Shown: positions 1-5,014 of the stretch, one piece after another
Layout: each line of letters starts with the position of its first letter
How positions within the stretch are numbered: position 1 is the stretch's first letter
From: an uncultured Prevotella sp.
GTDB taxonomy: Bacteria; Bacteroidota; Bacteroidia; Bacteroidales; Bacteroidaceae
Direction: 5' to 3'
Length of the DNA: 5,068 nucleotides
Assembly (NCBI GenBank): GCA_934254985.1
Contig: CAKQMS010000067.1
Span: 1 to 5,068, forward strand
Notes under the pieces: generated by a model
What the model saw: only the letters and a program-made list of their open reading frames with translations
What the model was told of the DNA's origin: nothing
Databases searched by the model: none
Made by a program: the position numbers and the translations under genes

Positions 1-175
1 ATTGAAATTTACAATTACGAAACAATGAAACGCTGTTTGTACGAATAATGTGCCATAACAAATAAGTGATTATGAAAGGATCTCTCTTTGAATAGCCAAG
101 CTCATTGTCCCAAAAACCATCCCAATAATAAGGTGTGTCTGAAGTAAAGTCAAATGTTACATCAATATTTTCCAT
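1..175 (-). CDS. Unidentified protein, N-terminal 58 codons only (runs off the left edge)
   Basis: An open frame starts at ATG (173-175) on the minus strand and is still open at base 1. The protein begins MENIDVTFDFTSDTPYYWDG and continues through an FWDNELGYSKRDP stretch and a hydrophobic YLLWHII segment. The acidic, aromatic N-terminus (TFDFTSDTP, then WDGFWD, then a DP) reminds me of the N-termini of DUF6994-type proteins of unknown function. The part after the DP fits that family poorly, so the frame may be damaged or the resemblance wrong. The start lies 10 bp after the vsr stop, with no Shine-Dalgarno sequence, so it is probably co-transcribed with vsr. No signal peptide is visible. Function unknown. 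Confidence 0.5.
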   Translation of the reverse strand, partial: MENIDVTFDFTSDTPYYWDGFWDNELGYSKRDPFIITYLLWHIIRTNSVSLFRNCKFQ

Positions 176-185
176 ATCAAAACTA

Positions 186-686
186 TTATTCCTTTTCCAC
201 ATCAGGCTCTGCAGCCATCACTCTTTCTTCTTCCTGCATCTCATACCTCTTTACCTTGTGGTCTTCAAGATAAATGTGGTATAGCGTATATTCAAGCGAC
301 TGCAAGGTCTTTTCCCTTACTTTCGGTTTCAGTTGACACTCCCACACCGTGATGCAGTGCCAACCCATTTCCGCCAACTTCCGTTGTTCCTCCAAGTCCC
401 TTTCCCTGTTGCGGTCTATCTTCGCTTGCCAGAACTCCGTTCTACTCTTCGGCAACACAAAAAACTTGCATCCTTCATGTCCGTGCCAGAAGCATCCGTT
501 TACGAAGATCACCGTGCGGTACTTGCGCATAACAATGTCGGGATGCCCCGGTAGTCGCGGATGGTTCAGCCTGTACCGGAACCCGTGGGCAAAAAGATAT
601 TTGCGCACGACAAGCTCCGGCTTCGTGCCCTTACTGTGTATGGATGCCATACAACGGCTGCGCTGTTCCTTTGTCATCTTGTCCAT
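186..686 (-). CDS. vsr: Very short patch repair (Vsr) DNA mismatch endonuclease
   Basis: Vsr nicks 5' of the T in T:G mismatches that arise when 5-methylcytosine deaminates, usually beside a DNA cytosine methyltransferase. The 166 residues cover the whole family. The N-terminus has the typical MTKEQRSRCMASIHSKGTKP start. PGHPDIV carries the catalytic Asp50 (Asp51 in E. coli Vsr). The core FVNGCFWHGHEGC (61-73) is followed by RTEFW (82-86), an Asp97 and VWEC (114-117). The structural zinc ligands of E. coli Vsr all have counterparts here: Cys65, His70, Cys73 and Cys117. Asn63 replaces E. coli His64. The last 20 or so residues are charged and beyond the core. ATG codons at residue 1 (686) and residue 4 (677) are both possible; the second gives the usual family start. 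No cytosine methyltransferase lies in the window, so the partner is elsewhere or lost. Upstream is repeat copy 1; downstream is a 10-bp gap to the next gene. Confidence 0.95.
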   Translation of the reverse strand: MDKMTKEQRSRCMASIHSKGTKPELVVRKYLFAHGFRYRLNHPRLPGHPDIVMRKYRTVIFVNGCFWHGHEGCKFFVLPKSRTEFWQAKIDRNRERDLEEQRKLAEMGWHCITVWECQLKPKVREKTLQSLEYTLYHIYLEDHKVKRYEMQEEERVMAAEPDVEKE

Positions 687-703
687 TTATGGATTTTTAT
701 TTA

Positions 704-744
704 GAATAAAGCTACAGGTCTCAAACGAAATCCGGCAGCTTCGA
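704..744. repeat. Dispersed direct repeat, copy 1
   Basis: About 41 bp matching 1446-1486 in the same orientation with about five mismatches. The last 21 bp (724-744) are identical in both copies. The element can fold with aagct..cagg-like and ccggcagctt arms, but in this copy two pairs of the stem are lost. It sits just upstream of vsr. On the minus strand it contains TAGCTTTA (707-714), one base from the TAnnTTTG promoter element, where copy 2 reads CAGCTTCA; no matching -33 element is seen. Confidence 0.75.
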
Positions 745-798
745 AATGTATGAATATTTGATGTGAATGGAAATGGGATTGATATGTATAAGCCTATC

Positions 799-1103
799 TT
801 AGATGTTTAAATCTTTTGTGTCGCCCATGAGAAAATCCATTAATCCCATTGTAAGAATACAATTTTCGCCTTGATATACTTATACAATGCTAATGGGTCA
901 CGAAGGTCTGCACTCTCAATGTCATCAAGTGCAATCTTTATAATAAGATCTTCTGTCACGCCACTTTTATTCAAATACTGATAGAAAAGTGGGAAAAGTA
1001 AATATGATTATCCGCAACGACAAATTCCGGTAATTATCTTTATTAATCCATTCTGCTTACCGTCTATCAGTTGCTGTAAATAGAAGTCTCTTTGTATCTG
1101 CAT
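799..1103 (-). pseudogene. AAA_14/DUF4143-type ATPase remnant: nonsense codon in Walker A, internal deletion
   Basis: From ATG at 1103 the frame reads MQIQRDFYLQQLIDGKQNGL and then IKIITGICRCG, a TAA stop (1008-1010), and SYLLFPLFYQYLNKSGVTED followed by LIIKIALDDIESADLRDP and LALYKYIKAKI. This is the N-terminus of the ATPase family common in Bacteroidales (usual motif TGIRRCGKSYLLF, about 400 residues). The stop replaces the Walker A lysine at codon 32 (AAA to TAA), and the second motif residue is Cys instead of Arg. After about codon 82 the match ends. In another frame (about 861 down to 799) it reads ILTMGLMDFLMGDTKDLNI and a stop, which resembles the C-terminus of the same family (GI-L-x-x-G-L-x-D-F-L-L). 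The middle, including Walker B and DUF4143, is missing, so an internal deletion with frame change joined the two ends near 860. The N-terminal call is firm; the C-terminal one is an inference. Confidence 0.8.
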
Positions 1104-1149
1104 AATATGCGTATTGAAATATTTCGGCAAAATTGCCATTTTTGTTCAG

Positions 1150-1180
1150 CAAAAATACTATTTTATACTGAATTAAGCAA
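1150..1180 (-). promoter_or_regulatory. Bacteroidales-type promoter of the broken ATPase gene
   Basis: On the minus strand TATTTTTG (1150-1157) fits the -7 consensus TAnnTTTG and lies 20 bp after a TTG (1178-1180) at the -33 position. Transcription would start near 1143, about 40 bases before the ATG at 1103. A 14-bp imperfect direct repeat containing agcaatctttc (1173-1186 and 1197-1210, 24 bp apart) overlaps the -33 side. A short dyad ggcaa-aa-ttgcc (1126-1137) lies in the leader; either could be a regulator site. Confidence 0.55.
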
Positions 1181-1320
1181 TCTTTCAATGAACTATTTTA
1201 GCAATCTTTCCGTTTTTTTCATTTTCAACAATGTTATTATTAAAATTATTCAGATAATACTTCAGACAATTTGACAGGAGTGTAATTTATGCTTCCATCT
1301 ATCTTCAAAACAGATCCAAT

Positions 1321-1486
1321 CCTGGCACCGCTGCATCTCTCTCAAATATGACTTCTACAAAGACGGTGCAAGTTGAAGGCAGAACATCAAGCAACGCTTG
1401 AATGTTATGCTGAGGCGTAGCCCGCCTTATCAAAAAGCACAAGACGAATGAAGCTGCTGGACTCCAACGAAATCCGGCAGCTTCGA
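1321..1486. other. GC-richer non-coding island, origin unknown
   Basis: By hand count this block is about 49% G+C (82 of 166), against 20-22% in the 60-base blocks at 1201-1260 and 1501-1560. No convincing gene is seen. A minus-strand frame is open across it (about 1524 down to 1310) and reads EAAGFRWSPAASFVLCFLIR near its right end, but it has no good start and no family that I recognise. Short plus-strand frames are also unconvincing. Its right end is repeat copy 2 with a strong hairpin. It could be the end of a decayed insertion sequence, a dispersed intergenic repeat, or a structured RNA. I cannot tell which. Confidence 0.5.
1446..1486. repeat. Dispersed direct repeat, copy 2, with a strong hairpin
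   Basis: Second copy of the element at 704-744, 742 bp away in the same orientation. In this copy gaagctgctgga (1450-1461) pairs with tccggcagcttc (1473-1484) over 12 bp with one T-G wobble, around an 11-base loop. Similarity may continue past the element: copy 1 is followed by aatgtatgaatat (745-757) and copy 2, after about 20 extra bases, by aatgtattaatat (1507-1519). There is no T-run to make it a standard terminator. Confidence 0.75.
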
Positions 1487-1492
1487 GAAATC

Positions 1493-1523
1493 CAATTATA
1501 TGCAGAAATGTATTAATATCAAA
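1493..1523 (-). promoter_or_regulatory. Possible promoter reading into the GC-rich island
   Basis: On the minus strand TTTG (1520-1523) is followed after 19 bp by TATAATTG (1493-1500), one base off the TAnnTTTG element. The predicted start is near 1486, the very edge of the hairpin and GC-rich block. The spacing is right, but in such AT-rich DNA a chance match is quite possible. Confidence 0.25.
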
Positions 1524-1537
1524 TTAACTAATTTTAA

Positions 1538-1564
1538 GTAGAAAACATTGCAAAAGTTTTCTAC
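1538..1564. terminator. Hairpin, possible terminator
   Basis: A perfect 9-bp stem, gtagaaaac (1538-1546) with gttttctac (1556-1564), around a 9-base loop. On the minus strand it is followed by TTAAAATTAG, which is T-rich but not a clean T-run. It lies behind the hairpin at 1583-1618 and may act as a second stop for leftward transcription. Confidence 0.35.
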
Positions 1565-1582
1565 ACTACTGTAAGAATTAAA

Positions 1583-1618
1583 TATGTAGAGATAATATAA
1601 ATCTATCATCTCTACATA
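1583..1618 (-). terminator. Probable terminator of the propeller/GIY-YIG-like unit
   Basis: A perfect 11-bp stem, tatgtagagat (1583-1593) with atctctacata (1608-1618), around a 14-base loop. For leftward transcription it lies 104 bp after the 180-residue gene and 30 bp after the mini-ORF at 1648-1710, and is followed by TTTAATTC. The stem is AT-rich and the T-run weak, so efficiency is uncertain, but the position fits the end of the unit. Confidence 0.45.
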
Positions 1619-1647
1619 GAATTATGGTATTATATCAAGAATTTATT

Positions 1648-1710
1648 TTATTCTTCAACTTCCTTCAATATATCCTTGCGAAACTGCCCCGTCAAAGAAT
1701 TCGTTTCCAT
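1648..1710 (-). CDS. Mini-ORF of 20 codons, possible gene remnant
   Basis: ATG at 1710 to TAA at 1648-1650 encodes a charged peptide beginning METNSLTGQFRKDIL and ending KEVEE. It starts 11 bp after the stop of the 180-residue gene, the tight spacing expected of an operon, and ends shortly before two hairpins. It has no membrane segment or known motif. It may be the start of a gene whose remainder was deleted, a real microprotein, or chance. Confidence 0.25.
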   Translation of the reverse strand: METNSLTGQFRKDILKEVEE

Positions 1711-1721
1711 AATCTCAGTTT

Positions 1722-2264
1722 TTAGTCATTATTGATAACTCTCGACAAGTTGCCACGCTTGAACATCTGTTCTTCGCCGTAGTACAGCACTACATCATCG
1801 AAGCAAGGGCGGTCGATATTATATACTTTCAGTCGCTCGTTTTTGTCAAACCATAAGTTTATCAAACATACAGATTCACTCGGCAGACATACCTTCTTCC
1901 TCTTATTCTCGGTCAATTCCTTTCCGTATGCTTGGATAAGCAACGTTTCCACCAACTCAATCTTGCTTTCTTTTTGGTTCTTTGCATCAGCGAAACTGCC
2001 TATCCAAATGCGGATGTCCTTGCAGTCCATAAACTCCCGAAAGTGTTCATGCCTTGCGTTCAACCGATAATTGATGCCATCGTTTTCCTTATGTATTCCT
2101 ACATAACGATGCCATTTGCAGCGTGCATCCGGCCTGGCTTCAAAATAATAGAAATTGAAGTAGCCAGAGTCCAACGTGTCGCAGTCCTTAACATACTCCT
2201 TATATTCGTCGTATGTAAGAGGACCGACCCATTGTATCGTATATGTGTGCTTTATATCTTCCAT
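1722..2264 (-). CDS. Hypothetical protein with GIY-YIG nuclease-like motifs
   Basis: 180 residues, no signal peptide or membrane segment, so probably cytoplasmic. The motif order suggests a diverged GIY-YIG fold: FNFYYFEA (36-43) and RYVGIHK (53-59) in place of the two name motifs, then YRLNARHEHF (66-75) with Arg67 or Arg71 near the family's catalytic arginine. IRIWIGSF (84-91) would be the next strand. IELVETLLIQAYGKELTENK (102-121) has Glu106 and Asn120 where the family has its metal-binding Glu and a conserved Asn. About 55 further residues form an extra C-terminal part (CLINLWFDKNERLKVYNI). The first name motif is degenerate, so enzyme activity is not certain. The start at 2264 directly follows the stop of an 18-codon ORF (TAAATG), and the propeller gene ends 83 bp upstream, so one transcript is likely. 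The fold call is my inference. Confidence 0.75.
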   Translation of the reverse strand: MEDIKHTYTIQWVGPLTYDEYKEYVKDCDTLDSGYFNFYYFEARPDARCKWHRYVGIHKENDGINYRLNARHEHFREFMDCKDIRIWIGSFADAKNQKESKIELVETLLIQAYGKELTENKRKKVCLPSESVCLINLWFDKNERLKVYNIDRPCFDDVVLYYGEEQMFKRGNLSRVINND

Positions 2265-2321
2265 TTACTCTGCCATTATTTCAACAACTGGCACCGTTTT
2301 GTACATTTCATTACGTGCCAT
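2265..2321 (-). CDS. Mini-ORF of 18 codons abutting the next start
   Basis: ATG at 2321 encodes MARNEMYKTVPVVEIMAE, and its TAA stop is directly followed by the ATG of the 180-residue gene. This arrangement would couple translation of the two in a group with few Shine-Dalgarno sites. The same frame is open upstream of this ATG into the end of the propeller gene, so it could equally be a remnant or chance. No motif is recognised. Confidence 0.25.
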   Translation of the reverse strand: MARNEMYKTVPVVEIMAE

Positions 2322-2347
2322 ATAGCTGTAAGTTCCTACTTGCTTTA

Positions 2348-4369
2348 CTACCGAGCAAGAACTTTTGTTGTTTTCCCGTTCTCGTCTCGCATGATATAAA
2401 TCTGCCCTGGTGTCATAGCTTTTACTTTGCGTCCCTCAATAGTGTAAATAGCTTTTGCACCATTTGGCGTTACAAATATTCCTTCTACACCTGTGCCTTG
2501 ATTCATCTTGGCGGAAGATATGCCTCCCGATGCTTCATAGCTGAGCCAAATCATATCTCGCTTGACATCTATCTGCACCTGAATTGGCCACGGATTAGCC
2601 AGCCCACTGTTGTAGATTGTGTAAGCATCCCATTGGTTTTCCCCATCGAAGCGTACAAGACCTATATCAGATACTGCCATCCATAGGGCATCATGCTTGT
2701 CTATTGCAATATCCACGATGCTGTTGCCGCCTATGTTGGAGTTATATTGGTTATAGATTTTCCAATTCGTGCCATCGTAGCAAACCAATCCACCACCATA
2801 ATCTTTACCCATTACAGGCGTTCCATTCCTACTATATCTACTATTCATCCATACTCTGTTATGCGAATCAACAGCGATACAGTCAACATAATTATATGGA
2901 ATAGGGGAATTTATCGTATCATGACACACCCAATTATGCCCATCAAAAGAGCACACTCCAAGGTCCGCGATTCCAACCCATACCCTGTCGCTCTTATCAA
3001 AAGCGAGGGATGTTATCATGTCGCCTGGCATTGGCGAATTTGAAGAGTTGTATTGAGACCATTGTACGCCGTCGTATTTATATAAGCCATTTGATGCTCC
3101 AACCCATAAATGGTTTTTGCTATCGAATTCCAGGTGTTTTAACTGCCCTGTTTGAAATGGCGTGTTATCTCGTTTGAAAACAGTTGTATCGGCATTTTCT
3201 ATAACAGCCAGTATGGTATCGCTATTATTGGGTGCAACCCACAAACGTCCTCGCTTATCGTATGCAGCTGCATTAATAGCAGGGTAATAGTCCTTTGCAT
3301 TAGGAAACAGGTGTTTCCATTCCCCTTTCTCTGTGTATTGGGCAAGATAATCATTGGATGCAAAGCACACGTTGCCTTTCTTGTCGACTGTGGAAACCTC
3401 GTGCATCAGGTTCTGCGTCAATATATTCTTCTCCAGTTCTGTCTGTTCAAACGTGCCGTCATAGAATCTGAGCAATCCATGAAATCGTGTTGCTACCCAT
3501 ACTTCGTTACCATCGGGTGCAATGTCGCATATCCAGTCGTTGCTGTAGTTTGAAGGAAGCGGGTAAGAGGAGAATTGTTTTCCGTCATATTTGACAAGTA
3601 CGTTCCAATTTCCCATCCATAAATTACGATTCGTGTCGAAAGCTAATCCTTGAACATTGTTACTTGACAGTTGTCCGCCTGAAGTGTTGTACGAAGTGAA
3701 AGATGTGCCGTCATACTTGATTAACCCTCTGTTAGTTGCCAACCATTTGTTGTCTTTATCGTCGATTATTATATTGTTAACTTTACTTGCGCCACAGTTT
3801 AGAAGCGTGGTATTTCCATTGGAGGAAAGGAAACCAAACGTAAAGCCACCAAACCACAGTGTACCGTTTTTATCAAGAACAAGAGATTGGATAGCAGGAT
3901 AGTAATGTATGTCTGCTTTGGGGTCGGGAGTGTAAACCGTATAGTAATTATCTTTCAAAATATAGATATCGTGTATTGCTCCAATATACACCTTATCTAA
4001 TGCATCATCAAAGGCGAAACAGCTTTGAAGTGCAAAAGGGAACTGCCAATTCTGAAATGAGTTTTCATCATAAATGCTCATGCCTGTGTATTTGCCACCT
4101 ATCCACCACTTGCCATTGTGGTGAGCCAGTCCAACGATATTGTTGTCTGCCAATCCATTTGTTCTATCAAGGAATTGGCATCGACCAGTGTTTTTGTCGT
4201 AAATAGCCAGACCGCCATCCGTTCCCAGATAAAGTTTGTCGCCATCTACAACAATATTTCTGACCCATGCCTTTGAAAGATAATTCTTCCAATCGTTCAC
4301 CTGTGCGTGACATACAGAAGCAGAAATCTGTATGCAGAGCAACATAAGGAAAATGAACATCTTTTTCAT
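2348..4369 (-). CDS. Secreted two-component-regulator-type beta-propeller protein without kinase
   Basis: I chose ATG at 4369 (673 residues): it gives a textbook signal peptide (MKKMFIFLMLLCIQI, cut after CHA at residue 22). The frame extends to a TTG at 4393, but that adds eight polar residues. The mature part has 14 blade motifs of the LWVG/LWMG kind, at residues 46, 88, 127, 171, 208, 250, 290, 334, 376, 421, 463, 506, 562 and 607. They are about 40-45 apart and many are followed by GL-x-x-YDG. Fourteen Reg_prop-like repeats suit two seven-bladed propellers, as in the periplasmic sensors of Bacteroidetes hybrid two-component systems. Here no Y_Y_Y domain, membrane helix, kinase or regulator follows. 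The last 40 residues (YTIEGRKVKAMTPGQIYIM, ending KVLAR) resemble the short C-terminal tails of exported Prevotella/Bacteroides proteins, some of which act as type IX sorting signals. Ligand and role unknown. Confidence 0.9.
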   Translation of the reverse strand: MKKMFIFLMLLCIQISASVCHAQVNDWKNYLSKAWVRNIVVDGDKLYLGTDGGLAIYDKNTGRCQFLDRTNGLADNNIVGLAHHNGKWWIGGKYTGMSIYDENSFQNWQFPFALQSCFAFDDALDKVYIGAIHDIYILKDNYYTVYTPDPKADIHYYPAIQSLVLDKNGTLWFGGFTFGFLSSNGNTTLLNCGASKVNNIIIDDKDNKWLATNRGLIKYDGTSFTSYNTSGGQLSSNNVQGLAFDTNRNLWMGNWNVLVKYDGKQFSSYPLPSNYSNDWICDIAPDGNEVWVATRFHGLLRFYDGTFEQTELEKNILTQNLMHEVSTVDKKGNVCFASNDYLAQYTEKGEWKHLFPNAKDYYPAINAAAYDKRGRLWVAPNNSDTILAVIENADTTVFKRDNTPFQTGQLKHLEFDSKNHLWVGASNGLYKYDGVQWSQYNSSNSPMPGDMITSLAFDKSDRVWVGIADLGVCSFDGHNWVCHDTINSPIPYNYVDCIAVDSHNRVWMNSRYSRNGTPVMGKDYGGGLVCYDGTNWKIYNQYNSNIGGNSIVDIAIDKHDALWMAVSDIGLVRFDGENQWDAYTIYNSGLANPWPIQVQIDVKRDMIWLSYEASGGISSAKMNQGTGVEGIFVTPNGAKAIYTIEGRKVKAMTPGQIYIMRDENGKTTKVLAR

Positions 4370-4395
4370 ACGGAAATTATTGTCGTCCAACAATT

Positions 4396-4418
4396 GTCAA
4401 ATATTGACTACAAAAATA
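4396..4418 (-). promoter_or_regulatory. Promoter of the propeller gene, with a dyad at the start site
   Basis: On the minus strand TATTTTTG (4411-4418) matches the TAnnTTTG -7 element 42 bp before the ATG at 4369; the -33 position is poor. A short dyad, gtcaa-ata-ttgac (4396-4408), covers the expected start site near 4404 and could bind a regulator. The proposed start site lies downstream of the TTG at 4393 only by a few bases in the other direction, so the ATG start leaves a leader of about 35 bases. Confidence 0.5.
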
Positions 4419-4554
4419 AAGAAAGTTGTTGAGATTAAAGAACTATATCTTGGAAATCTTTGCATTTGGGCGATTTTTAACATTTAGAGAGTGCATTGCC
4501 CAATTATAAATAAAAAGCTATTGCCATTGCCCAGTTAGTGTCACTACAAGCTAC

Positions 4555-4588
4555 ATCTATTTTTACCGATAGTTATCCATTTTTACTG
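4555..4588. repeat. Short tandem-spaced direct repeat in the intergenic region
   Basis: atctatttttaccg (4555-4568) and atccatttttactg (4575-4588) agree at 12 of 14 bases and are offset by 20 bp, about two helical turns. The flanking region 4440-4650 holds no gene I can support. It could be a paired protein-binding site, or chance in AT-rich DNA. Confidence 0.3.
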
Positions 4589-4711
4589 AAAACGAATTAT
4601 GTGGAGCTATGAGCATCTATATTTGACTTGTTTTTGCTTGTTTCAATCTCATAATTTAGCATCCATATTTGTACCAACAAAAGCTAAATTCCTTATTATC
4701 AGTATGGTTTA

Positions 4712-4731
4712 TCTTCGAAGAAGCAAAGATA
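4712..4731 (-). promoter_or_regulatory. Leftward promoter-like element with a palindrome
   Basis: On the minus strand TATCTTTG (4724-4731) is an exact TAnnTTTG match followed by C, as often seen in this order. A perfect 10-bp palindrome, tcttcgaaga (4712-4721), lies just downstream, over the expected start site. No -33 element is clear. The next leftward gene is the propeller gene 340 bp away, so this could be a distal promoter, or drive an untranslated RNA. Confidence 0.35.
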
Positions 4732-4804
4732 CATAAAATAACATTATCTACTATCTTTTGACGTGTAAATGGTTTAATAAAAACAGATTTACCCAAGCAA
4801 AAAA

Positions 4805-4861
4805 ATCGAGGATAAAAAATCTTAAAACATTCTTTATCCCCGATAAAATATCGTACCTTTA
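4805..4861 (+). promoter_or_regulatory. Rightward promoter-like element overlapped by an inverted repeat
   Basis: TACCTTTA (4854-4861) is one base off the -7 element and sits in a context (tatcgtacctttacag) typical of Bacteroidales promoters. Upstream, atcgaggataaa (4805-4816) pairs with tttatccccgat (4833-4844), 11 of 12 bases, around 16 bases, covering the -33 region. This could be an operator. The lipoprotein start is about 150 bp downstream, giving a long leader. Confidence 0.4.
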
Positions 4862-4941
4862 CAGCCGAAAGAGTTCTTTGGATGGTTATACAAATCACAG
4901 CAGGATGCTACATTCTGTTTAATTCGTAACCTCTTCTTTTT

Positions 4942-4963
4942 ATGAGATACAAACTTATCTCAT
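4942..4963. repeat. Inverted repeat in the leader of the lipoprotein gene
   Basis: A perfect 8-bp stem, atgagata (4942-4949) with tatctcat (4956-4963), around 6 bases. It lies between the rightward promoter-like element and the lipoprotein start. Closer to that start TACTTTTA (4989-4996) is another near-match to the -7 element. The hairpin could be an operator or leader structure; a T-run after it is lacking. Confidence 0.35.
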
Positions 4964-5014
4964 TCTCAATCACTTATAAAAAAATACGTACTTTTAGATA
5001 CTAAAATTTTTAAA

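Noticed and set aside
333..753. Two plus-strand ORFs opposite vsr
   Set aside because: They are antisense to a clear full-length Vsr gene and have no recognisable motifs.
1092..1274. 60-codon plus-strand ORF over the ATPase promoter
   Set aside because: It overlaps the start and promoter of the ATPase pseudogene and encodes mostly Ile/Asn/Phe from AT-rich DNA.
1843..4206. Several plus-strand ORFs opposite the 180-residue and propeller genes
   Set aside because: They are antisense shadows of two well-supported minus-strand genes, with Cys/His/Ser-rich composition.
4370..4393. Upstream TTG start giving a 681-residue propeller protein
   Set aside because: It would put eight polar residues before an otherwise ideal signal peptide; the ATG at 4369 fits better.
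4490..4533. Repeated cattgccca words that might suggest a repeat array
   Set aside because: Only two copies with uneven spacing; no CRISPR-like periodic repeats exist in the window.
4656..4898. 80-codon minus-strand ORF in the right intergenic region
   Set aside because: It runs across promoter-like elements and inverted repeats of both directions, has Cys/Phe/Lys-rich composition typical of translated AT-rich DNA, and matches no family I know.
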